From a virus, in the IMG/VR virus record IMGVR_UViG_3300045789_000711, positions 16,933 through 80,932 of that record: a stretch of DNA of 64,000 nt; one strand, written 5' to 3'. The stretch's first letter is position 1, and each line of letters begins with the position of its first letter. The translations under genes were made by a program, and so were the position numbers. Under the pieces are notes generated by a model that ran no database searches, was not told where the DNA came from, and was given only the letters and a program-made list of their open reading frames with translations. Shown in pieces: positions 57,631 to 64,000 of the stretch.

Positions 57631-59847
57631 ATGGACAAACCACGCGAATTAGAGCCGGAAAACTTAGGCAATATCTCGGAAGTAAAAACCGTATCCGGTA
57701 ACGTTGTGTTAGCACAATTTGCCATCATGGAGCTGTCACAAATCGTTATATCTAACCGGATTAACGGCGACGTGAACGAGCTTTACCCTCAAGAGCTGCA
57801 GCCAAGAGACAGAACGGATCCCGAAAAGCTTAAGCGCTTATGGCACACGCCCCAGTTAAGCCGTATGGGTAATTCATCGTCAAGTACGGACGGTGCGCCA
57901 TTTATTAATGACGACTTTGTTGTCGAGTCCGGTAACGGGCGATTGATGAACTTAACCCGCGCTTATGCGCTCAATACGGCCAGTGATTACCGTGAACGAT
58001 TAGAGCAAGCGGCGATGCAGTTTGGTATTGATAGCTCGGTACCTAAAGTAATGCGTCAGCCTGTACTGGTGCGTATTCGCATTACTGCCATGGACTCTGT
58101 GACGTTCGCCATCGATTCCAATCATGACAACGATGCAGTGAGCCAAGGCGACAAGTCGATTGTTCGTAACATGTTTGAGTCCACCAGCTTTGATGTGATA
58201 TTGAGTGACATTGAGAATGCGGGATCTATTCAGCAAATCAAAGATGCTCTTATTTATCGTGCGAACACGGCAACGGTTGGTGCTGGTGATGAGATAGAAA
58301 ACCTCGTTAATATGTTCGTTGATATCTTAGGGGCCGCTATCAAGGCGGGTAATTCAAAGGCTTACCTAGAGAACTATTCATCGCTTCACAGTGCTGCGAC
58401 GCGCTATGCAGGCTTTGATTACCCTCTGCGTTCAGAGGTGTTAAGACTGGCGGCAGTAAAACTATTTGGCATACCGGATGCCAGCGGCGAAATGGTGTTG
58501 CAACCGACTTACGTTGATGTGTTCTCATTCAATGAAATGTATAAGAAAGCGAGTAGCACAAACTATCAAGAGCGACTTGAGGCGTTTAATTATCGTCAGT
58601 TGATTAATCGCAATATCACTAACAAACGAATAGACAGGCGCTTATTGCTCGCGTTCGCTTCACCAAAAATCACGATTCAAGAGCTTGATGCTTATCTGTC
58701 CGGTCAAGATAGCTTTGTGGGTGTCGATGGAAGCCCTATTGATGACTTGAAAGCAGAGGGTCAGTTCGTTATTGATTTCATCACACAAGACTTAGACGGT
58801 GAGGGTGTTGAGGTCAGTAAAGAATCGCGCATGAAGCTGATGATTGACTCTTTGCGCGCTATCAATCTTATCTCGCTAAATGATGATGACGTTAGTACGC
58901 CCGAAGCCTTGGCCAAGGACGTGACTCAAGGCGTTAGGGCTATGCGTGATCGTTATCTTAGAAATCATTTGTCGGGCCTTAGAGCTACCCAGTACAAAGC
59001 TAAGAATGATGCCGTGGATCGTGTGACTCAGATGTTTGAGCGCCATATCTTTGAAGATGGATATGATGAGGCGTTAACCGCCATCAATGAGTATCTAGAA
59101 TTTAATAAGATGCCCGATCCTAAAAAGATTGGCCACGGCTTAATGAGCGCGATTAACACTGCTGAGACTGAGCGCTTATACGGCCCTACGATAGAAAAGC
59201 TTTCTAATTATGTCGCTGATATGGTGACGGACTTTGAGAAAACAGGCAGTCAAATAGACGTCGTGAGTAAGAATGCCGTTAAGCAGCTTAAGAAAGAGCG
59301 TATTGACGTTAATTCAGTAAGCAAGTGGGTTGATGACTTTGCGGCTGTGACGTCTAACACCGTGGGGCCAATAGCACTTGAGCATGGTGAGTCTAATGGT
59401 GCTGGGTTGGTTCGTGCTTACTCGGTACCTAACTCAAACATAATTGGAGTGGGCCGCAAGATAACCAAGGGCGTTATGTGGCATGAGTTGGGGCATAAGA
59501 TTGAAGATAAAAACCCTAAGATTGCTGCAGCGACGGCCGCGTTATTGCGCAAGCGTCACGACGACGCTAGTGCGCCAAAGGTTGTGCCATTAAGCAAGTA
59601 TCACTCATGGGCCTCAAGTAAAGAATACATGGTAGATAAGTTCATTCATGAGCCTTATGAAAGCGTGTTTTATGCCTATGATTCCTTTGGTAATCGCAAG
59701 CCAGATATTCAGGGTGTTAAATCGTCAGAGTTAGTATCTAAAGGTTTTGAGTGGTTATCGGATAAGAAAACAATGAAAATACTCATGCTTAATCGTGAGT
59801 TGCTTGAGATTATCATTGCGGCCATTGAGTATTTAAAGAATAAATAA
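57631..59847 (+). CDS. DdrB-like ParB-superfamily domain fused to zincin
   Basis: 738 aa. N-terminal region follows the ddrB-like ParB superfamily pattern: VLAQFAIMELSQIVIS (about 27-42), YPQELQPRDRTD (about 50-62), GAPFINDDFVVESGNGR with E98 and GNGR 101-104. Near the C-terminus HELGH (618-622; VMWHELGHKIED) is a zinc metallopeptidase motif. P1 DdrB belongs to the same Dar pathway; the zincin domain occurs in polyvalent proteins. It could process capsid or host proteins after injection. The catalytic role is inferred. Confidence 0.7.
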   Translation: MDKPRELEPENLGNISEVKTVSGNVVLAQFAIMELSQIVISNRINGDVNELYPQELQPRDRTDPEKLKRLWHTPQLSRMGNSSSSTDGAPFINDDFVVESGNGRLMNLTRAYALNTASDYRERLEQAAMQFGIDSSVPKVMRQPVLVRIRITAMDSVTFAIDSNHDNDAVSQGDKSIVRNMFESTSFDVILSDIENAGSIQQIKDALIYRANTATVGAGDEIENLVNMFVDILGAAIKAGNSKAYLENYSSLHSAATRYAGFDYPLRSEVLRLAAVKLFGIPDASGEMVLQPTYVDVFSFNEMYKKASSTNYQERLEAFNYRQLINRNITNKRIDRRLLLAFASPKITIQELDAYLSGQDSFVGVDGSPIDDLKAEGQFVIDFITQDLDGEGVEVSKESRMKLMIDSLRAINLISLNDDDVSTPEALAKDVTQGVRAMRDRYLRNHLSGLRATQYKAKNDAVDRVTQMFERHIFEDGYDEALTAINEYLEFNKMPDPKKIGHGLMSAINTAETERLYGPTIEKLSNYVADMVTDFEKTGSQIDVVSKNAVKQLKKERIDVNSVSKWVDDFAAVTSNTVGPIALEHGESNGAGLVRAYSVPNSNIIGVGRKITKGVMWHELGHKIEDKNPKIAAATAALLRKRHDDASAPKVVPLSKYHSWASSKEYMVDKFIHEPYESVFYAYDSFGNRKPDIQGVKSSELVSKGFEWLSDKKTMKILMLNRELLEIIIAAIEYLKNK

Positions 59848-59861
59848 GGCGGGTAAGGTAT

Positions 59862-60179
59862 ATGGAACTTATTGCGGTTAACGATGTTGATATTCTACAT
59901 ATTGTAGTCAATACGGATAACGTGTTTCACAGAGCCAGTTATCAAGGGCTAACAACTGAAATGGATGAGGCCTTTAAAAGCATTGTTGTTGGAATGGATG
60001 ATGTGTGGGGATTCTCTATTTCACCTAATGAGGCGTCGCCTTATGGTGTTGTTAATGCGTTGAAGAGCTTGGGTTACTCGTTACTGATTAGCGATGAGTA
60101 CGACAAGGCGCTTAAAGTAGCGGTTGCAGAGCTTAATAGTGATACAGCCGAGCAAGTGCAGCCAAATGTAATTTACTAG
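59862..60179 (+). CDS. Small hypothetical protein
   Basis: 105 aa, acidic, starts MELIAVNDVDILHIVVNT. Last gene before the replicon; a hairpin terminator follows at 60222. No family recognised. Confidence 0.5.
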   Translation: MELIAVNDVDILHIVVNTDNVFHRASYQGLTTEMDEAFKSIVVGMDDVWGFSISPNEASPYGVVNALKSLGYSLLISDEYDKALKVAVAELNSDTAEQVQPNVIY

Positions 60180-60221
60180 CTTTAGATGGCCTTTGATGGC
60201 CTTACAGGTTTTTCACTTTCG

Positions 60222-60254
60222 CCCCAGTTCCGCTACAACGGCTGGGGTTTTTTG
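60222..60254 (+). terminator. Terminator overlapping an iteron
   Basis: CCCCAG-(14 nt)-CTGGGG followed by TTTTTT. It ends the Dar operon and overlaps the first degenerate iteron. Confidence 0.65.
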
Positions 60255-60510
60255 TGACCAATCGCCCCAGATCCACTACATGATATTCCCTGTTCTACTA
60301 CAAAGCTGGGGGTTTTGGGCCTAATCGCCCCAGTTTCACTACATAATATTCCCTGTTCAGTTACAACGAGACGGCAAATAAAAGGCTATTACCGCCTTTA
60401 ATGGGTGTTTATTGGTGCTGGTGGCCCTTAAATCGGGCTGTTTGGCTGTTTCCCTGTTCCACTACATTAAATGTCTGTCCGGTCACACAAACGCCCATAT
60501 TGACTACATC
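60222..60510 (+). repeat. Seven degenerate iterons downstream of rep (incA-like)
   Basis: Elements near CCCCAGTTCCACTACATG at 60222, 60265, 60286, 60328, 60351, 60452 and 60493, spaced about 22 or 43 bp. They match the upstream iterons (CCCCAGATTGACTACATG) at about 10-16 of 18 positions. In P1, incA lies downstream of repA and limits copy number by binding RepA. The last copy overlaps the rep stop. Confidence 0.65.
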
Positions 60511-61424
60511 TTTAATGGCACTAGCTTTGGATCTCGATTGAATACCATGAGGTAGCGCTGGCCATCTTTCCTGATAATTTCACCGTCCAAGTAACCGATT
60601 TTAATCACTGTTTTTATGGCTGCAGTGATAGTCCGGTTTTGCTCGGCTACGCTAGAGGTAAGCTGCATTCTGTCCCGTATGCGCTCAAATGAGATAGGGT
60701 GAGGATTCTCAGGCAGGGCAGACAAGAAGACATACAGGCATTGCGCCGCCTCTTTGCGTGATAACAGCTTAAGGGCTTTGAGCTTGAGCAATACTTGATG
60801 ATCAACCAAGTACAAGTCCCAAAGCTTTTTATCCGGTGTCAGGATGATGTAATCGCGCCCTACATCAAATTCAGCGCTATGAATTAAGCCGCCAACGTAG
60901 CCTTTGCCCGTGTCGCTTTGCTTGGATGATTTGGAGAACCGGATCGTCTGCGTTCGTATTCTGGTAAGTGACTCTTCTATGCGTTCTCTTAAACTTGTAT
61001 CGATGCGGCGAGTTGAGAACCCGCAGTATTTGGCGAATGCAGAGAACTTGAGTTCAACTGAGTCAGTATCTTTTCGCATTGAGCTAATGGCCCAGACAAT
61101 GCCGCACCAGACCTTAAAGTCAGTATCGAAGTTCAGGAATGAGCCTGTAATAGTTACCCGCTCATAGCCCTCTTTTCGTGTGAGTTGTAGCGTTCTAAAC
61201 TCTTTTGTTAAGTCTGCTGTGTGGCTGGTAGGTAAGTTGGCAAGCCCTTTGCCGCCGCGCCTTACAGGGGTGAATATGGCAAGCCTAAGCAATATGTTAG
61301 CTTGAACCGAGCTTGAGGTGTTTGGCTCAAACTCTGCAGGGAATAAGTGGGCTTGTTTCTGTGATTTGTTATCCGTCGTTGCAACGCTTGTGGTTACAAC
61401 GTCTTGATCCGCTACCGCTTCCAT
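60504..61424 (-). CDS. repA: RepA-like plasmid replication initiator (P1/RepFIB type)
   Basis: 306 aa (P1 RepA is 286). Residues about 50-300 align by eye with P1 RepA: FRTLQLTRKEGYERVTITGS, LNFDTDFKVWCGIVWAIS, FAKYCGFSTRRIDTSLRER, KLWDLYLVDHQVLL, RKEAAQCLYVFLSALPENP and IGYLDGEIIRKDGQR. It binds iterons and opens the origin with host DnaA. A recurrent 12-bp site ends 9 bp before the start codon, so transcription may be tied to the element-wide control. Iterons flank it on both sides. Confidence 0.9.
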   Translation of the reverse strand: MEAVADQDVVTTSVATTDNKSQKQAHLFPAEFEPNTSSSVQANILLRLAIFTPVRRGGKGLANLPTSHTADLTKEFRTLQLTRKEGYERVTITGSFLNFDTDFKVWCGIVWAISSMRKDTDSVELKFSAFAKYCGFSTRRIDTSLRERIEESLTRIRTQTIRFSKSSKQSDTGKGYVGGLIHSAEFDVGRDYIILTPDKKLWDLYLVDHQVLLKLKALKLLSRKEAAQCLYVFLSALPENPHPISFERIRDRMQLTSSVAEQNRTITAAIKTVIKIGYLDGEIIRKDGQRYLMVFNRDPKLVPLKM

Positions 61425-61432
61425 ATATCAAC

Positions 61433-61444
61433 TTGTTAGGGGGT
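61433..61444 (-). promoter_or_regulatory. ACATCCTAACAA-type site upstream of rep
   Basis: TTGTTAGGGGGT on the plus strand, 10 of 12 matches, 9 bp upstream of the rep start codon. A bound protein here would block rep transcription. Confidence 0.4.
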
Positions 61445-61711
61445 TTATCCACAAAAGGTATCATAGGCACCCCAGATTGACTACATGTTTACCCCAGATT
61501 GACTACATGCTTTACCCGTATTGACTACATGCATAGCCCTTTTTGACTACATGTTTACCCCAGATTGACTACATGATTGTTTTTTTAAAATGTGCTTTTT
61601 ATTTATTTGAAACAAAGGCTTGCGAGGGGTTTTATTTTGGAGGGGATCTTCTCTTGATCTTATCGGAACCAATAGGATCTTATTGGTAATATCCACTGTA
61701 TATGTGGATAA
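61445..61711. other. Plasmid replication origin
   Basis: Two perfect DnaA boxes, TTATCCACA at 61445 and its reverse TGTGGATAA at 61703, bracket the region. It holds five iterons (61470-61575), AT-rich DNA (61580-61635), and three GATCTT words at 61645, 61656 and 61676. This is the P1 oriR layout: iterons, GATC cluster, DnaA boxes. Dam sites suggest SeqA or methylation control. Confidence 0.85.
61470..61575 (+). repeat. Five iterons, 22-bp period
   Basis: CCCCAGATTGACTACATG at 61470, 61492 and 61558; variants at 61514 (ACCCGTATTGACTACATG) and 61536 (GCCCTTTTTGACTACATG). All are direct repeats at 22-bp spacing, so RepA would bind one face of the helix. Invariant core TTGACTACATG. Confidence 0.9.
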
Positions 61712-61733
61712 AAGCCCTTAAAAGGGCTTCAAA
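61712..61733 (-). terminator. Terminator of lysin gene
   Basis: AAGCCCTT-TT-AAGGGCTT on the minus strand, followed by TTATC. Separates the hydrolase unit from the origin. Confidence 0.6.
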
Positions 61734-61743
61734 GCCTTACTGA

Positions 61744-62259
61744 CTACGCCTTGTAGTCCTGTTGAAAAGTATCAGGAAAGACATTGATAGGCACATAGTT
61801 GATTGCTTTTAGAATGTAATCGTCTTCGTTACCTTTGCCAGCGTCAGTATTATAGTAGTCTTTCCAGTATTTAGCACGGCCCTCAAGGCTGCTAGGGATA
61901 TCAGGCACTACAACCTTGTAGCGTAAACGGGCAAAGACAAACGCAAGTAAAGGGCTAAGTTCAAGTTCACTGTAATTAACCTTAGACAGAGTAAAGCCAA
62001 ATGCCTTACTAAGCGCTCGTTCTTCTTTGCTATTGGTAAACTTTTCTCTAAGCCACTTAAACGTACCCTCATCAACTTGAGTAAGGCCTGCGCCTGCATA
62101 GCGTTCAGTAGGATCTTTAAGCTCGCCTAATAGCGTTTCTGCTGCTGCAGTCTCTACGAGTAATAATGAGCCAGCATGGTTTTTGCCATGGCCAAGTACA
62201 TCACAAACGGCAAGGGCCAATGTAACTGCAGAGTGAGCTGATGATAAACCGTAATACAT
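61744..62259 (-). CDS. Putative peptidoglycan hydrolase (lytic transglycosylase-like)
   Basis: 171 aa. N-terminal SLLLVETAAAETLLGELKDPTERYAGAGLTQVD-like stretch (about 32-63, shown in parts) resembles phage transglycosylase catalytic regions with an ET..ET..G.LTQ(F/V)D pattern; the C-terminal LEGRAKYWKDYYNTDAGKGN box is frequent in this group. It would be the endolysin working with LydA, yet lies 9 kb from the holin. No signal sequence seen. Fold is inferred by pattern. Confidence 0.5.
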   Translation of the reverse strand: MYYGLSSAHSAVTLALAVCDVLGHGKNHAGSLLLVETAAAETLLGELKDPTERYAGAGLTQVDEGTFKWLREKFTNSKEERALSKAFGFTLSKVNYSELELSPLLAFVFARLRYKVVVPDIPSSLEGRAKYWKDYYNTDAGKGNEDDYILKAINYVPINVFPDTFQQDYKA

Positions 62260-62383
62260 ATTTAAAACTTCTAGTAATGAGTGAAGTCGCGATCATATCG
62301 ATGGCTCGAAACGATAGAAAAAAACAGGGGATTTAAGGGATTTCACACATAAATATGGATATTTATAATTTAAATGTTTAATT

Positions 62384-62395
62384 ACATCCTAACGT
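62384..62395 (+). promoter_or_regulatory. ACATCCTAACAA-type site upstream of 62434
   Basis: ACATCCTAACGT, 10 of 12 matches; TATAAT lies at 62364-62369, about 14 bp upstream, so the site would cover the transcription start. 38 bp upstream of ATG 62434. Confidence 0.5.
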
Positions 62396-62433
62396 TGTTC
62401 TAGAATGCGATATTGGCAGGTATCGGGGGTGTT

Positions 62434-63063
62434 ATGTTAGCTAGAGATTTTATAAGTAGTCACAATGAAAAACGAAGTGGCGTTAATTGGGTGTTACGCT
62501 TAAACACAATAAGCGACCTAGAAGCCGTTACGCTAACCAAGCAATACAACAAAGAATGCAGTGATAGTGATCCGTTTCTTAATCCCAGCTTTATGACTGA
62601 CATTGGATTGGATAGAGAAAACACTTACCGCTTTGAATTGTGGGCTAATGATGAACTGGCCGGAATAGCGGTCATTGGTGCAGCATTTGAATTGCTTGAT
62701 GATGAGGACTACGGCGTTGAAGATAATTGTTATAGCGCATGGATCAATGTAGGCGTTGCGTTCATATCTAAAAAGTATCGCCATAAGGTTTCTGGTAAAA
62801 TATTTAGTAGGCATTGCACATGGGCGATTGAAGACATACTCAGCCATGAAGTAAAGGGGATAGTTCAGAACCCGCAAACAGCCACCGTCATGGCGGTTAT
62901 TGAAGCTTACTGCTTATCTAAAGGCGGGTTAAGATTTGCTAAGATGTTTGCTGATTACTTTGGGCCTAATAGTGATTTCACTTTTGAGTTGCACGGCCTT
63001 GGTATCCCGTTCTCATCTTATGTGTGCAGCATTGAGATAGATGATTTAGAAATGGCGGCATAA
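62434..63063 (+). CDS. Possible GNAT-like protein
   Basis: 209 aa from ATG 62434 (GGGGGTG 6-9 bases upstream; a TTG-like start at 62413 is less good). Contains DELAGIAVIGAAFEL and WINVGVAFISKKYRHKVSGK, a beta-beta-alpha pattern like acetyltransferase motif A, but the Q/RxxGxG/A loop is not clear. Regulated as an early gene by its upstream site. GNAT role is tentative. Confidence 0.45.
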   Translation: MLARDFISSHNEKRSGVNWVLRLNTISDLEAVTLTKQYNKECSDSDPFLNPSFMTDIGLDRENTYRFELWANDELAGIAVIGAAFELLDDEDYGVEDNCYSAWINVGVAFISKKYRHKVSGKIFSRHCTWAIEDILSHEVKGIVQNPQTATVMAVIEAYCLSKGGLRFAKMFADYFGPNSDFTFELHGLGIPFSSYVCSIEIDDLEMAA

Positions 63064-63081
63064 ACTAACAGGGCAGTTAAA

Positions 63082-63270
63082 ATGATTAAAGTTGAATTAG
63101 TGTTAGATGGTACGGGCCTATACAACGTCATGATTGATGGCGTTAACTTTGGTGCGTTCGATGAAGTTGATAAGGGTAAGTATTCTTACTTTCCCAAACG
63201 CAATGATGTGTTAACGGGCGATCACTATATCGCTATAGGCCATGCGCTAAACAAGATTAATAACCAGTAA
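63082..63270 (+). CDS. Small hypothetical protein
   Basis: 62 aa (MIKVELVLDGTGLYNVMIDG...), beta-rich. 18 bp after the previous gene and before a strong bidirectional terminator, so it is the second gene of that operon. Confidence 0.5.
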   Translation: MIKVELVLDGTGLYNVMIDGVNFGAFDEVDKGKYSYFPKRNDVLTGDHYIAIGHALNKINNQ

Positions 63271-63284
63271 ATGACAGACATAAA

Positions 63285-63311
63285 AAAACCCGCTTATTAA
63301 GGCGGGTTTTT
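63285..63311. terminator. Bidirectional terminator
   Basis: AAAACCCGC-(TTATTAAG)-GCGGGTTTTT with A7 before it. Serves both converging units. Confidence 0.85.
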
Positions 63312-63330
63312 GCTTGAGCAGTAACCTTGC

Positions 63331-63744
63331 TTATCCGTTGATAAGCGATTCCATTTCGAGGTCTTCTAAATAGTAAGTGTAATCTTCGTCATTGGCTATA
63401 GCTGCGAAGTGAGTTGATGAATAAACAAGCCCGTTATCAACGTTGTAGCCATGGTAAGCCCATGCAGCACAACAAAGCAGTGCCTTATCTTCATAGTTAA
63501 AAACGTTCAACGTTCCCACTTCAAGCGATTCACCAAATCGAGAAATCCCGTTATTAACCAGCATTTCTTTCAAAGCCCACCAGTACATGCCATAGGCGCG
63601 ATACATGATAGGTTTACTGTCTAAAATTGAAGCAAGGTTTTTAACAAACAATGCGACAAACTCAGACTTTTCTTTGTTGCTGGTGGCCTCTTCAAGCAAG
63701 GGCGCTAGCTCTTCTTCTGTAGGTAAAATAGCGTTTTCTAACAT
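63331..63744 (-). CDS. Hypothetical protein
   Basis: 137 aa from ATG 63744 (GGGAG 9 bases upstream); a longer frame to 63822 would overlap the upstream gene. Mostly helical; contains YRAYGMYWWALKEMLVNN and an acidic C-terminus. 1 bp after the upstream gene's stop. No family recognised. Confidence 0.55.
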   Translation of the reverse strand: MLENAILPTEEELAPLLEEATSNKEKSEFVALFVKNLASILDSKPIMYRAYGMYWWALKEMLVNNGISRFGESLEVGTLNVFNYEDKALLCCAAWAYHGYNVDNGLVYSSTHFAAIANDEDYTYYLEDLEMESLING

Positions 63745-63745
63745 G

Positions 63746-64000
63746 TTACACTCCCAAAACTTTTTTAACGTTATCGAGGCCTGCTGCTGCAGGGACAAAC
63801 CACCAGCTACCCTCGTAATCATCGTTTAAGTCAGTGCTGAAAAACACACCGCTAACCAAGGCCTTAAGCTCTTCTTTGTTGCTAAAGAGTTTACCAGACT
63901 TACCTTGTGGATCGTGAATGGCAATTACATCGCCCACAGGGAAATAACGCGCTGGGTTAGTGCGCCATCTACCGCGTGATTGGTACTTGGTTGATGGCTG
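63746..64000 (-). CDS. Hypothetical protein, 5' end beyond window
   Basis: Open frame runs from the right edge to TAA near 63746; 84 residues visible, with GDVIAIHDPQGKSGKLFSNKE and SWWFVPAAAGLDN. The start is outside. A GTG at 63937 is in frame but the frame continues upstream of it. No family recognised. Confidence 0.5.
   Translation of the reverse strand, partial: QPSTKYQSRGRWRTNPARYFPVGDVIAIHDPQGKSGKLFSNKEELKALVSGVFFSTDLNDDYEGSWWFVPAAAGLDNVKKVLGV

Noticed and set aside
60222-60420. CRISPR-like array from repeats near 60.2 kb
   Set aside because: Repeats are degenerate, about 18 bp and spaced at helical multiples; they match the origin iterons, not CRISPR.

Overview
The window reads as part of a temperate, contractile-tailed (myovirus) phage-plasmid with the gene logic of Enterobacteria phage P1, but clearly diverged from P1. 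The host is most likely a gammaproteobacterium: there are Dam-type GATC clusters, perfect DnaA boxes (TTATCCACA) at the replication origin, and about fifty copies of the RecBCD Chi octamer GCTGGTGG. The genus cannot be fixed from the sequence. No rRNA, tRNA, IS element or CRISPR array was seen.

Layout. (1) 1-3900: small early or accessory genes, including a VRR-NUC nuclease and several zinc-finger proteins. (2) 3902-5632: a ParM/ParR-type (type II) partition cassette with candidate 11-bp centromere repeats. (3) 5657-8478: terminase small and large subunits; the small subunit gene carries an array of GATC sites that resembles the Dam-controlled pac site of P1. (4) 8508-14040: a coiled-coil gene, two small genes (one a membrane protein), a degenerate tyrosine-recombinase-like protein and small accessory proteins (DUF4262 and others). 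(5) 14092-19526, minus strand: a 999-aa orphan protein with a small winged-helix gene, a DUF6283 protein, an XRE-type regulator and an orphan DGQHR/DndB-like protein. (6) 19792-21188: a second partition system (ParA, small RHH-like ParB, seven 24-bp centromere repeats). (7) 21538-26631: Phd/PIN toxin-antitoxin pair, accessory genes, a Cre-like recombinase and a possible ADP-ribosyltransferase. (8) 26945-32818: baseplate and tail genes (gp53-like, hub, gpV-like spike). (9) 32881-33544: an inverted moron-like cassette between two near-duplicate terminators. (10) 33804-52481: major capsid, sheath, tube, tail chaperone with a possible +1 frameshift, tape measure, baseplate W/J/I proteins and a 1525-aa repetitive tail fibre. 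(11) 52575-60179: LydA/LydB-like lysis proteins followed by DarA/DdrB-like 'polyvalent' proteins that in P1 enter the cell with the DNA and protect it from restriction. (12) 60222-61733: the plasmid replicon, with a P1 RepA-like initiator, five upstream iterons, DnaA boxes, GATC sites and a degenerate downstream iteron set like P1 incA. (13) 61744-64000: a putative peptidoglycan hydrolase and small genes.

How it fits together. The replicon, two partition systems, the recombinase and the toxin-antitoxin pair would maintain a low-copy plasmid prophage. Terminase, head, tail, lysis and Dar-like proteins make and deliver virions. An asymmetric 12-bp element, consensus ACATCCTAACAA, recurs in either orientation upstream of at least a dozen separate transcription units, including rep, parM, terminase and several orphan genes. 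It is the best candidate for an element-wide regulatory site, comparable in distribution to the scattered C1 operators of P1. No portal, head protease or scaffold was recognised, so the head genes are probably split, with some outside the window.
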